41,443 nt of DNA from Litorilituus sp. Lineage in GTDB: Bacteria > Pseudomonadota > Gammaproteobacteria > Enterobacterales > Alteromonadaceae. The stretch is from NCBI GenBank assembly GCA_030754235.1, contig JASMAS010000010.1:1-41443 (forward strand), read 5' to 3'. Below, piece after piece: positions 17,530 through 26,008 of the stretch. Each line of letters starts with the position of its first letter. Positions within the stretch are counted from its first letter, which is position 1. Below the pieces are notes generated by a model. It did no database searches, was not told the origin of the DNA, and saw nothing but the letters and a program-made list of their open reading frames with translations. A program made the translations under genes and the position numbers.

Positions 17530-18588
17530 TTATAGTGTAATAGCCTCATCAAAATAAATAGCAAACTCACTGCCTTTTCCCCACTCACTGGTAATAACAA
17601 GTTCAGCTTTATGGTGTAAAAGTACATGCTTTACAATGGCTAAGCCTAAGCCTGATCCACCAGTATCGCGAGAGCGTGATTTATCAATACGATAGAAACG
17701 CTCTGTTAACCGGTTAACATGCTCAGCTTTAATACCGTCACCATTGTCTTTAACACTAAAAACCATTTTATCGCCATTGCGCAGCCAATTTACTTCAATA
17801 AGCCCATTAGCTGGCGTGTAAGCTATCGCGTTAGAGATTAAATTGGCGCATGCACTTTTTAACTCGGTTTCTATCCCATAAACCCCAAAATCATCAGCAA
17901 TATTTGCGTAAATTTCATGTTGTTTTTCCTGATTTAACCACTTGGCATCTTCAAACAAGTTGTTAACCAATAATGGCATTTGAACTTGCTCCATATCAGC
18001 ATCATCACGATTGTTTTCAACTTTTGATAAACTCAACAGTTGCTCAACCAAGCGCTCCATACGGCTCACCTGCCCTTCCATGGTGGCAAACACTTTTTGC
18101 CAATGAGGATCAAAAGCATGCTCAGTATCTTGGATCATTTCTACATAACCGCGTACAACCGTCAGTGGTGTTTTCAATTCGTGAGAAACATTCGCGACAA
18201 ATTCTCTACGCATTCGCTTCAATCGATGATATTTCGCAATCGCACGAGCAATCAAAATTACCCGTTCATAACCAAAAGCCATAATTGATATTTCAAGTTG
18301 TAATTCATCATTTAATGGCGAAACCACACAAAGTGGCGTTTCAAAGTTATCTTGCTTTAAATATTCAGAAAACTCACACGCAGTTAACACTTCAGCAATA
18401 GGTTGTCCAATATTCTTAGGAAACCTAACGCCTAATAAGCGTTGTGCTTTTTTATTACCTGCTAAAATAGTTAGCTCAGGTGATAATACTAATGCGGCAT
18501 CAGGTAGCGCTTCAATGCCTGAGTGAAAACGAAAATCCTGTTTAGTTAGGCTATTAGTCTCTTGTTTTTCTGCCACTGAAGTTACCAT
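17530..18588 (-). CDS. phoR: Phosphate-regulon sensor kinase PhoR lacking membrane segments
   Basis: Sensor histidine kinase paired with PhoB. The 352-aa protein starts almost at the PAS domain: FRFHSGIEALPDAALVL (residues 19-35) aligns with about residue 89 of E. coli PhoR. The phospho-acceptor is His136 in FVANVSHELKTPL (His213 in E. coli). The ATPase domain has the N box (NLISNAIAYTP), DNGDGI and GGSGLGLAIVKH. What is missing is the N-terminal ~80 residues with the two transmembrane helices and charged linker that let PhoR interact with PstSCAB/PhoU at the membrane. An in-frame TAA stands two codons before the ATG, and only 49 bp separate it from phoB, so there is no room for them. Either this is a natural soluble form or the 5' part was lost. 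Confidence 0.93.
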   Translation of the reverse strand: MVTSVAEKQETNSLTKQDFRFHSGIEALPDAALVLSPELTILAGNKKAQRLLGVRFPKNIGQPIAEVLTACEFSEYLKQDNFETPLCVVSPLNDELQLEISIMAFGYERVILIARAIAKYHRLKRMRREFVANVSHELKTPLTVVRGYVEMIQDTEHAFDPHWQKVFATMEGQVSRMERLVEQLLSLSKVENNRDDADMEQVQMPLLVNNLFEDAKWLNQEKQHEIYANIADDFGVYGIETELKSACANLISNAIAYTPANGLIEVNWLRNGDKMVFSVKDNGDGIKAEHVNRLTERFYRIDKSRSRDTGGSGLGLAIVKHVLLHHKAELVITSEWGKGSEFAIYFDEAITL

Positions 18589-18637
18589 CTTTTAGCTTAA
18601 TTGATTTAATATTGATTCTTCACCTGATCTACATGTT

Positions 18638-19336
18638 CTAATTGGCTTTTACTTTACCTGAAAAACGATAACCTGCACCACGCACGGTTTGAATGAATTC
18701 CTCATGACCCGCACCGGATATTGCCTTACGTAATCGTCTTATATGAACATCGACGGTTCTATCTTCAACATAAACATTGGTACCCCAAACATTATCAAGT
18801 AGCTGCTCTCTGGAGTATACACGCTCAGTATGCGTCATAAAAAAATGTAGTAATCTAAATTCTGTTGGTCCCAAGTCTACACTTTGATTATTAATGGTGA
18901 CTAAGTGTGAAACAGGATCTAATTTCAAGCCGTGAAACTCTACTTTTTCAGCAAGTGATGTTGGCGAAACTCTACGCATTACCGCTTTGATACGAGCGAT
19001 AAGCTCTTTAGGAGAGAAAGGCTTAGTCACATAATCATCAACACCGGCATCTAACCCTTTTACTTTATCATCTTCATCGGCACGTGCTGTTAACATAATG
19101 ATAGGAATATTACGGGTAAATTCATCTTGCTTCAAAGATTGCGCAAGTTTCACCCCTGTTCCACCAGGCAGCATCCAATCTAGCAGAATCAAATCAGGAA
19201 AAGGTTCAACAATATTCTCCTTAGCCTCTTTAATGTCGCTCGCCTCAACTGAATTAAAGCCATTTTGCTCTAACACAAACGTGATCATTTCCCTAATTGG
19301 TGTTTCATCTTCAACAACTAAAATGTATCCACTCAT
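18638..19336 (-). CDS. phoB: Phosphate-regulon response regulator PhoB
   Basis: OmpR/PhoB-class response regulator of 232 aa that activates phosphate-starvation genes when phosphorylated. The receiver domain (1-120) has the acidic pair Glu9/Asp10 (VVEDE), phospho-acceptor Asp53 in [11 protein letters not shown] and the conserved Lys in [12 protein letters not shown]. The WMLPG sequence is characteristic of PhoB. The C-terminal winged helix (~130-228) has [15 protein letters not shown] and the recognition helix region [19 protein letters not shown]. It lies upstream of phoR in the usual order and has a Pho box in its promoter, so it is probably autoregulated. Confidence 0.98.
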   Translation of the reverse strand: MSGYILVVEDETPIREMITFVLEQNGFNSVEASDIKEAKENIVEPFPDLILLDWMLPGGTGVKLAQSLKQDEFTRNIPIIMLTARADEDDKVKGLDAGVDDYVTKPFSPKELIARIKAVMRRVSPTSLAEKVEFHGLKLDPVSHLVTINNQSVDLGPTEFRLLHFFMTHTERVYSREQLLDNVWGTNVYVEDRTVDVHIRRLRKAISGAGHEEFIQTVRGAGYRFSGKVKAN

Positions 19337-19391
19337 AGATGTACCTTAGGTTACTATTTAAATATTTAAACAATTATTGTGTATGGTTAAT

Positions 19392-19409
19392 ATGACATTA
19401 TGATGACAA
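19392..19409 (-). promoter_or_regulatory. Pho box upstream of phoB
   Basis: On the minus strand the site reads TTGTCATCATAATGTCAT: two 7-bp units (TTGTCAT and ATGTCAT) 11 bp apart, each one base off the CTGTCAT consensus. It lies 56 bp before the phoB start in the right orientation, as expected for PhoB autoactivation. Confidence 0.82.
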
Positions 19410-19455
19410 TTAGCTCTTTTTTTATTGTCCTATTTTTTAGGCTAATAAAATCTAA

Positions 19456-19476
19456 AAAAGCCGCTAAGCGGCTTTT
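19456..19476 (-). terminator. Rho-independent terminator of the porin gene
   Basis: A GC-rich nine-base stem (AAAAGCCGC at 19456-19464 and GCGGCTTTT at 19468-19476) with a 3-nt loop lies 19 bp after the porin stop. On the minus strand it runs into a T tract. It separates porin transcription from phoB. Confidence 0.85.
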
Positions 19477-19494
19477 CATTAGCGTTCAAATCAA

Positions 19495-20454
19495 CTAGAA
19501 GTTAAATTGAATACCTGCAGCTAAATAGTCTTCATCATTGGCTGTATCCATATCAAAGCTGGTATAATAAGCATACACTTTGGTGCTTTTAGCCAGTTTA
19601 TAATCTACGCCTGCCGTAATGCCACTACGATCATCTCCCTCTTTATGGTCAGCCATTTGGTACTGGCCTTTTACTGTTGTGGCACCTACGTTATATTTAG
19701 CAGACACCATAACACCGTTCATTTTAGCACCCGTTTCAATATTCTCTTGGTTTTGTATCATTAAACCTAAAGTAACGCCAGAAACCTTACCTTGTACAGT
19801 GGCTCGCACTGTATCGTAATAACCACTTCCAGCTCCGCCGTCTTTTGATTTACCTTTTACTTCAGAGTCATAAGCCACAGATGCAAAGATTGTAGACTTT
19901 TTCAGCTTTTTATCACCATAAAATGCAGCAACAGATAAAGAGTCTTTTCCATTAACTTGATCTTCTGCTTGGTAAGTAGCACCTAATTGAAATCCAGAAA
20001 ACGAAGGCGATTTATACGTTAAAGTATCGCTAAGACGATTCTCGCCTACCCATAAATATTTGATATCGCCATTTAAATCACTGAAAAGATCTGTTTTACC
20101 TTGTGATTGCTTAAGCATAGTGTCATTTTTACCTAATAACACTTCACCAAAAGTACCTTTTAAACCAACATATTGGTTACGTGCCTTCCAAACATCACCA
20201 TCACCGTCAAAATCGACTTCAAACTCAGCTTTATAAACAACTTCCAAGTTTTCATTGAGCTCATAGCTCCCCTTTAAACCAATGCGAGAAGCATTACTTT
20301 TTACTTCAGAAAAATGGCCTTCGCCTTCATCAGAAGATTGAATTGATAAATTAGCTCGACCATAAATATCAATGCTAGGTATTTCAGTTGCCATTACTGA
20401 CACAGGTAAAGCTGAAAATGCTGCCAATGCTAGTGAAGATTTTACGAATTTCAT
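19495..20454 (-). CDS. Gram-negative general porin, probably phosphate-controlled
   Basis: Outer-membrane beta-barrel porin of 319 aa. It starts with a clear signal peptide (MKFVKSSLALAAFSALPVSVMATE, cut near Ala22), followed by IDIYGRANLSIQSSD, the typical first strand of Gram-negative porins. It has alternating strands with YVGLKGTFGEVLLGKND near residue 95, which leads into the constriction loop L3, and ends in a C-terminal Phe (GIQFNF), the barrel-assembly signal. A Pho box lies ~100 bp upstream and phoB follows downstream, so a PhoE-like role under phosphate limitation is likely. Selectivity for phosphate is not shown by the sequence. Confidence 0.93.
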   Translation of the reverse strand: MKFVKSSLALAAFSALPVSVMATEIPSIDIYGRANLSIQSSDEGEGHFSEVKSNASRIGLKGSYELNENLEVVYKAEFEVDFDGDGDVWKARNQYVGLKGTFGEVLLGKNDTMLKQSQGKTDLFSDLNGDIKYLWVGENRLSDTLTYKSPSFSGFQLGATYQAEDQVNGKDSLSVAAFYGDKKLKKSTIFASVAYDSEVKGKSKDGGAGSGYYDTVRATVQGKVSGVTLGLMIQNQENIETGAKMNGVMVSAKYNVGATTVKGQYQMADHKEGDDRSGITAGVDYKLAKSTKVYAYYTSFDMDTANDEDYLAAGIQFNF

Positions 20455-20768
20455 GTTTTTGCCCTATTATAAAGTTTATTGATAAATGATTGTATATGGT
20501 ACAGCTTAGTAAATTAGGTAACCCTAAATATTTGTCTCCATGTTATTATTGATTTATTACAATAATATGACATTTTATAGGAATATTACAAAATGGCTAA
20601 ACGCCGAAAGTAAAACTCCTGCTATGATAGGTTAAGTCAATATATTGCGATACAAATAATAAACGACAAAAATGCTAACCACCTTGAAAAAAAATAGCTA
20701 AAATAATAAAAATAGTGAACAATCATAGAAATTAGCAGTTTTTCTACACTCAACGTTTATTTATTTAT
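20455..20768. other. Divergent intergenic region between the porin and the orphan kinase
   Basis: 314 bp, AT-rich. It holds the Pho box of the porin at 20556-20573. The promoter of the histidine kinase should lie between ~20600 and 20768, but I cannot assign it. Confidence 0.5.
20556..20573 (-). promoter_or_regulatory. Pho box upstream of the porin gene
   Basis: On the minus strand it reads ATGTCATATTATTGTAAT: units ATGTCAT (6/7 to consensus) and TTGTAAT (5/7) with the correct 11-bp period. It is weaker than the phoB site but has the same orientation and spacing, 102 bp before the porin start. Confidence 0.65.
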
Positions 20769-22517
20769 ATGAAAATAACCAGCATCTCGCGAAAACTATT
20801 AACCAGAGTACTATCCGTATATTTTATTTTAACGGTGAGCGTTACGGGTATTCAAATTGTTGCTGAATATTTTAACACTAAAAATCATATCAATAGTGAG
20901 CTACTAACCCTTGAAAATACCATAAGCGGTAGTCTTACCCGCGCAGTTTGGGAGTTGAACACTCAACAAGCAATTGATATTTCAAATGGTTTAGTCGCTC
21001 TTCCCATGATAAAAGGGATCACAGTTACCGATGAAGCCAACAACATCATCACCCAGTTAGGTGAAACGATACCACCAGAAAAATTAACAGTAACTAACAA
21101 GGATAAGTTAAATAATGAAGTCCAAGTTATCAGTTCAAGCAGTGGTGGTTTATTTGGTCATTCTTTCCCACTTATTTTTGAATTTTCGGGCCGAACAACC
21201 TCTGTTGGCCGAGTAACCTTACTCTCTAGTAATGCCGTTATTTTTAGCCGAATTGAAGTAGGTATTTATTTTCTTCTGGGTAATGCTATTATTAAAACCG
21301 CATTTTTATTTTTTTTATTCACTTTAGCTTTTTATAAGTTACTCACCTCTCCCTTAGAACAACTCACTGAACAAATAAAGCATATTGATCTAGATGATCC
21401 CGAAGCTTCAAAACTCCATTCGTTAAATTATGAAAAAAATGAACTCAATATTTTAGAAGATGCATACAATAACTTAATTGATGAGTTAACAGACTTTAAA
21501 AACAAATTGGCAATGTCAGAGCAAGAAACGAATGAAGCAAATGAGCAGTTGGATGAGCAAAATATACGGTTAGAATTAGAAGTGGCTAAAAAAACCTCTT
21601 CATTAAGTAGCACTATGCTGAAAATGGAAATTCAGCAAAAAGAACTTTTAATGCAACAACAAACACTCAAAGAAGAAAATATTAGACGCAGTAAAACTGA
21701 AAAAACATTATTGGCAACTAATCAAGAATTAAAAAATTCTATTATTGAACTCAATAAAGCTAAAGTTTGCTTATTAGACGCTGAAAAAATGGCCTCATTA
21801 GGTACATTATCAGCAGAAGTTTCTCATGAAATTAATACGCCTATCGGTATTAGTATCACCGCAGCAAGCTATTTGTCAGACACGCTTGCTCATTTAAAGC
21901 AAAATTTAGATGATAATAAGGTTTCTAAAAAAGCAATTGAAAGCTTTATCGATAAGGCCAATCAAAGTACAGAGTTATTAACCAGTAATTTAATGAGAGC
22001 TTCAGACTTAATTACTAGCTTTAAACATGTAGCAGTAGATCAAATCAGCGACAAAGTCAGACTAGTTGATATCCCTAATTATATTGATGAAATAATTCAA
22101 TCTCTTCACCCCAAGCTAAAACAGACAAGTCACTGTGTAAGAGTGCACTGTAAAAAAGGTTTAGAAATATACACTCACCCCGGTGCCATCGCCCAAATTA
22201 TTATTAATTTGATCATTAATTCCATTATTCATGGTTTTGAAAAAGTGAACCGCGGTGAAATAAATATTGATATTAAACTCAAGCAAAATAACCTTTATCT
22301 CAATTATCAAGATAATGGGCAAGGCATGTCTGAAGAAAGTCTTATCAAACTTTTTGATCCCTTTTATACCACCAAATCAGAAAGTGGCGGTACCGGCTTA
22401 GGCACACACATTATTAATAATTTAGTAGTAGATACACTTAACGGCACTATTGAAGCAGAGAGTTTAGAAGGTCAAGGGCTTAAATATCACATCATAATTC
22501 CTGATATGCGCAACTAA
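20769..22517 (+). CDS. Orphan membrane sensor histidine kinase
   Basis: 582-aa histidine kinase. TM1 spans ~12-32 and TM2 ~164-190, enclosing a periplasmic sensor region of ~130 residues that includes LTRAVWELNTQQAIDISNGL. A HAMP-like stretch (SPLEQLTEQIKHIDLDDP) follows TM2, then a long Glu/Gln-rich coiled coil (~240-340). The kinase core begins LLDAEKMASLGTLSAEVSHE (His353 as phospho-acceptor, in SHEINTPIGI) and ends with the ATPase motifs NLIINSIIHGF, DNGQGMSEE and GGTGLGTHIINNLV. The SHEINTP form resembles kinases of the NtrB/DctB-like group. There is no receiver domain and no adjacent response regulator, so its partner is elsewhere. The ligand is unknown. Confidence 0.92.
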   Translation: MKITSISRKLLTRVLSVYFILTVSVTGIQIVAEYFNTKNHINSELLTLENTISGSLTRAVWELNTQQAIDISNGLVALPMIKGITVTDEANNIITQLGETIPPEKLTVTNKDKLNNEVQVISSSSGGLFGHSFPLIFEFSGRTTSVGRVTLLSSNAVIFSRIEVGIYFLLGNAIIKTAFLFFLFTLAFYKLLTSPLEQLTEQIKHIDLDDPEASKLHSLNYEKNELNILEDAYNNLIDELTDFKNKLAMSEQETNEANEQLDEQNIRLELEVAKKTSSLSSTMLKMEIQQKELLMQQQTLKEENIRRSKTEKTLLATNQELKNSIIELNKAKVCLLDAEKMASLGTLSAEVSHEINTPIGISITAASYLSDTLAHLKQNLDDNKVSKKAIESFIDKANQSTELLTSNLMRASDLITSFKHVAVDQISDKVRLVDIPNYIDEIIQSLHPKLKQTSHCVRVHCKKGLEIYTHPGAIAQIIINLIINSIIHGFEKVNRGEINIDIKLKQNNLYLNYQDNGQGMSEESLIKLFDPFYTTKSESGGTGLGTHIINNLVVDTLNGTIEAESLEGQGLKYHIIIPDMRN

Positions 22518-22612
22518 TCCTCTATTTTTTTCAAGCTTATTTTCAGGTACTATGCCTGTTCAACACTGGCATTATGCCAACGTATCAAAACCTTTAGCCT
22601 AGGATCCTATTT

Positions 22613-23536
22613 ATGTGGTTTAAGAACCTATATTTTTTCGCTTTTACACGCCCATTTGAACATTCAGAATCAGAATTAGAAAAGCATTTAGCGGAGCACC
22701 TTTTCACTCCTTGTGCTTCAACAGAGCTTGCTCACTTTGGCTGGGTAAATGCCTTAGGCAAACATGGCCATTCAACCGTTCACTGTGCTAATGGAAACTT
22801 CCTACTCTGCGCCCGCAAAGAAGAGAAAATTTTACCCGCTCCTGTGATTAAGGAGATGGTAGAAGAAAAAATCAATCTACTAGAACAAGAACAAGGCCGC
22901 GGTGCTACTAAAAAAGAAAAAGAACAATTCAAAGAAGATATTATTTTTGAACTACTGCCTCGTGCATTTTCACGCATATCTGACACTCATGCTTATATTA
23001 GTCCTAAAGACAACATTATTGTTATCAATGCCAGTGCTCGTGGAAAAGCAGAAGACTTATTAGCACTGCTAAGAAAAGTACTTGGCACATTGCCAGTAAC
23101 CAGTTTAGAACCTGACATTCAAGCCGATGAAACTATGACAGACTGGCTAATTAATAAAAGTTTAGGGGCTAAATTTCAACTCGGCATGGAAGCAGAATTT
23201 AATGCTATGGGTGACGATGGCGCCATTATTCGTGTTAAAAATCAAGATTTAGAAAGCGAAGAAATTAAATCACACTTGGATGCAGATAAATATATGGTCA
23301 AAGTAGCGTTGGAGTGGGATGAATCACTCTCTTTTATGCTTTGTGATGATTTATCCGTAAAACGGCTTAAATTTTTTGAGGTGATCGAAGATCAAAATGA
23401 AGATATTGATAATGATGATGTGGTTGCAAAACTCGATGCTGATTTCGCTTTAATGGCTGGAGAATTAAATCGATTCATTCACGATTTACTGGCTGAGTTT
23501 TCTTTAAAAACAACCGACAGCCTAGAACAAGATTAA
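22613..23536 (+). CDS. rdgC: Recombination-associated protein RdgC
   Basis: Ring-shaped dimeric DNA-binding protein that binds double-stranded DNA without sequence preference and restrains RecA. At 307 aa the length matches E. coli RdgC (303). The N-terminus MWFKNLYFFAFTRPF is the family signature, and FGWVNALGKHG, LPRAFSRISDTHAYISPK and the C-terminal acidic, hydrophobic tail also fit. An AGGA ribosome-binding site lies about 8 bp before the start. It is 46 bp upstream of pgk on the same strand, an arrangement I do not recognise as functionally meaningful. Confidence 0.96.
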   Translation: MWFKNLYFFAFTRPFEHSESELEKHLAEHLFTPCASTELAHFGWVNALGKHGHSTVHCANGNFLLCARKEEKILPAPVIKEMVEEKINLLEQEQGRGATKKEKEQFKEDIIFELLPRAFSRISDTHAYISPKDNIIVINASARGKAEDLLALLRKVLGTLPVTSLEPDIQADETMTDWLINKSLGAKFQLGMEAEFNAMGDDGAIIRVKNQDLESEEIKSHLDADKYMVKVALEWDESLSFMLCDDLSVKRLKFFEVIEDQNEDIDNDDVVAKLDADFALMAGELNRFIHDLLAEFSLKTTDSLEQD

Positions 23537-23582
23537 CGAAACAAAATAAAAATTCAACGCATTACTACTTATTGGAGTAAAA

Positions 23583-24764
23583 ATGACAATTATTAAAATG
23601 GCAGATTTAAATCTAGCCGATAAGCGCGTGTTAATTCGCGAAGACTTAAATGTACCTGTACAAAATGGACAGATCACTTCAGATGCTCGGCTAAAGGCAG
23701 CATTACCTACCATAAAGCAAGCATTAGAAGCGGGGGCGAAAGTGATGGTGATGTCACATCTTGGCCGTCCAACTGAAGGGGAACATAATCCAGAATACTC
23801 CCTTAAACCTGTCGCCGACTACTTAGCAGGAGCTATCAATTACCCAGTGCGTTTAGTAAAAGATTATCTTGAGGGCGTTGAAATTGCCACTGGCGAGCTT
23901 GTTATTCTAGAAAATGTGCGTTTCAATCAAGGCGAAAAGAATAATGAGGATGTATTAGCGCAACAACTTGCCAAGCTATGTGACGTATTTGTGATGGATG
24001 CTTTTGGTACAGCTCATCGCGCTCAAGCGAGCACACACGGCGTAGCCAAATTTGCCCCTGTTGCCTGTGCAGGCCCTTTACTTGTTGGCGAATTAGAAGC
24101 CCTTGGCAAAGCACTAGACAACCCTGCTCGTCCATTAGTTGCCATTGTTGGTGGCTCAAAAGTTTCAACAAAACTGACCGTGTTAGAGTCATTATCTAAC
24201 ATAGTTGATCAGCTTATCGTGGGTGGTGGCATAGCTAACACCTTCATCAGTGCTGCTCAACATGAAGTCGGAAAATCTTTATACGAAGCAAATTTAGTGG
24301 CTGAAGCTAAACGCTTAACACTTCAAGCCCAAGCGAATAAGGGTGAGATTCCTATACCAAGTGATGTTGTTGTGGCCCGTGAGTTTTCTCCTACAGCCAC
24401 AGCCACACTAAAAAATGTCAATGACGTAAGTGATGACGATATGATTTTCGATATCGGCCCTGATTCAGCAGAAAAGCTTGCCCAAATAATTAAAAATGCC
24501 GGTACTATTGTTTGGAATGGCCCTGTAGGTGTATTTGAATTTGATCAATTCGGTAAAGGCACTGAAACTATTGCCAATGCTATTGCAAACTCAAGTGCTT
24601 TTTCAATTGCTGGGGGGGGTGACACCTTAGCCGCTGTAGATAAGTATAATATTAAAGATAAAGTATCATACATCTCAACAGGTGGCGGAGCTTTCTTAGA
24701 GTTTCTAGAAGGTAAAAAATTACCTGCCGTGGACATTTTAGAGCAAAGAGCAACAGAACATTAG
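23583..24764 (+). CDS. pgk: Phosphoglycerate kinase
   Basis: Glycolytic enzyme that transfers phosphate between 1,3-bisphosphoglycerate and ADP. The 393-aa protein has complete motifs: [15 protein letters not shown] near residue 15, [10 protein letters not shown] near 59, the basic patch [12 protein letters not shown] near 140, GGSKVSTKL near 195 and the nucleotide-site [10 protein letters not shown] and [13 protein letters not shown] near the C-terminus. It starts at an ATG after TTGGAG. The GGGGGG run at ~24611 keeps frame. It heads a glycolytic row with the class I and class II aldolases. In E. coli pgk is likewise followed by an aldolase gene (fbaA). Confidence 0.98.
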   Translation: MTIIKMADLNLADKRVLIREDLNVPVQNGQITSDARLKAALPTIKQALEAGAKVMVMSHLGRPTEGEHNPEYSLKPVADYLAGAINYPVRLVKDYLEGVEIATGELVILENVRFNQGEKNNEDVLAQQLAKLCDVFVMDAFGTAHRAQASTHGVAKFAPVACAGPLLVGELEALGKALDNPARPLVAIVGGSKVSTKLTVLESLSNIVDQLIVGGGIANTFISAAQHEVGKSLYEANLVAEAKRLTLQAQANKGEIPIPSDVVVAREFSPTATATLKNVNDVSDDDMIFDIGPDSAEKLAQIIKNAGTIVWNGPVGVFEFDQFGKGTETIANAIANSSAFSIAGGGDTLAAVDKYNIKDKVSYISTGGGAFLEFLEGKKLPAVDILEQRATEH

Positions 24765-24796
24765 CCAGTTGCAAGTTGCGATAAAAACATAAACTG

Positions 24797-24812
24797 TGTG
24801 ATTTTTCTCGCA
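24797..24812 (+). promoter_or_regulatory. Possible CRP-like site before the class I aldolase gene
   Basis: TGTGA, six bases, TCGCA: nine of the ten core positions of the CRP consensus TGTGA-N6-TCACA. It lies 40 bp before the start codon between pgk and the class I aldolase gene. One chance match of this quality is not rare in AT-rich DNA. Confidence 0.3.
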
Positions 24813-24851
24813 ACACTCAGCTTCCCCCCAAAAAACCTAAAGGAGATCATT

Positions 24852-25742
24852 ATGTCTCAAGCATTAATGCTAGAAAAAATAACGAATGATAATGGATTTA
24901 TTGCCGCACTAGATCAAAGCGGTGGCAGTACTCCTAAAGCACTTGCTTTATATGGTATAGAAAATAGTCAATTTAGTAACGACAAACAAATGTATGATTT
25001 AGTTCATCAAATGCGTACTCGTATTGTCACTAATGCGGCTTTTTCTGGACAAAAAATCTTAGGTGCAATTTTATTTGAAAATACCTTAGACCGAAAATTT
25101 GAGAGCATCCCCTCAGCACACTACCTTTGGCAACAAAAGCAGATAGTCCCCTTTTTAAAAGTCGATAAAGGCCTATGTGAAGAGCACAATGGCGTACAAT
25201 TAATGAAAGAGATACCAGGGTTAGACTCACTGCTTGATAAAGCGGTCAGCCAAGGTGTTTTTGGTACTAAAATGCGCTCTGTGATCAAAGTAGCTAACCA
25301 ACAAGGTATAAATGATATTGTGAGCCAGCAATTTGAAGTGGCTAAGCAAATACTCATCAAAGGACTAGTACCAATAATTGAGCCAGAAATTGATATAAAT
25401 AGCGTGGAAAAATCAGCGGCTGAAGTCATGCTAAAATCAGCCCTTCTTAACGAGCTAAATAAATTATCTACCAAGCAAAAAGTCATGTTAAAACTCACTC
25501 TACCTGATATAGATAATTTTTATACCGACTGTATTAATCACAGTAACATCATAAAAGTCATTGCTCTATCAGGGGGTTACACCAGAGAAGCTGCCAATAA
25601 AAAAGTAGCTGTAAATCATAGTATGATTGCAAGCTTTTCTCGAGCCCTAACCGAGGGGCTAAGTGTCAAACAAACAGACGACGAGTTTATTGTATCGTTA
25701 CGCGCTGCAATTAACAGCATTTACGAAGCGTCAAAGACTTAA
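24852..25742 (+). CDS. Class I fructose-bisphosphate aldolase
   Basis: Schiff-base (metal-independent) aldolase that cleaves fructose 1,6-bisphosphate to the two triose phosphates. The protein is 296 aa, with the start at 24852 chosen because AGGAG lies at 24841-24845 and the family begins here. The N-terminal GFIAALDQSGGSTPKAL is characteristic of the class I family found in Staphylococcus (FdaB-like) and some proteobacteria. ILGAILFENTL, VPFLKVDKGL, the GVFGTKMRSVIK region, PIIEPEI and ALSGGYTREAAN follow the barrel strands, and the Schiff-base Lys lies among these. It sits between pgk and a class II aldolase, so both aldolase classes are in one row. Confidence 0.94.
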   Translation: MSQALMLEKITNDNGFIAALDQSGGSTPKALALYGIENSQFSNDKQMYDLVHQMRTRIVTNAAFSGQKILGAILFENTLDRKFESIPSAHYLWQQKQIVPFLKVDKGLCEEHNGVQLMKEIPGLDSLLDKAVSQGVFGTKMRSVIKVANQQGINDIVSQQFEVAKQILIKGLVPIIEPEIDINSVEKSAAEVMLKSALLNELNKLSTKQKVMLKLTLPDIDNFYTDCINHSNIIKVIALSGGYTREAANKKVAVNHSMIASFSRALTEGLSVKQTDDEFIVSLRAAINSIYEASKT

Positions 25743-25811
25743 TACCCCCTATTGATTAGCCATTGATATTCCGCTTTCTCTCATCTGTGGTTAACTTTCA
25801 TACGTAATGAC

Positions 25812-25852
25812 AAAAACCTCCTAAATACTCGGTGTTTTAGGAGGTTTTTTTA
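25812..25852 (+). terminator. Rho-independent terminator after the class I aldolase gene
   Basis: A perfect 14-bp stem (AAAAACCTCCTAAA at 25812-25825 and TTTAGGAGGTTTTT at 25836-25849), ten-base loop, then T residues. It closes the rdgC-pgk-aldolase stretch and separates it from the class II aldolase gene. Confidence 0.9.
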
Positions 25853-25969
25853 GTAAGTTTAATACAAAAACTTAATTTTAAAACTCAAACAATCAAAACG
25901 ACAACTTTTACTGCCTGAATAGCGTAAACCCTGTTACAATTACGTTATTAACACTAAAAGTTTTCACAC

Positions 25970-25978
25970 TTATCCACA
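25970..25978 (+). promoter_or_regulatory. DnaA box
   Basis: TTATCCACA, a perfect match to the R1-type DnaA box, 31 bp before the class II aldolase start. It is single, so it may be a chance match or a DnaA-regulated promoter element. Confidence 0.35.
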
Positions 25979-26008
25979 AAATTTAATTGGCTAATTTAGG
26001 AGTAACCA

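Noticed and set aside
17472-17561. 29-codon ORF with AGGAG directly before its ATG
   Set aside because: The ribosome-binding spacing is too short, and the ORF runs antisense into the end of phoR. No feature supports coding.
22560-22612. LexA box before rdgC
   Set aside because: CTGTTCAACACTGG-type sequence is present, but the CTG-N10-CAG pattern is not satisfied.
23923-24192. 89-codon minus-strand ORF inside pgk
   Set aside because: Fully antisense to conserved pgk motifs; a shadow of the real gene.
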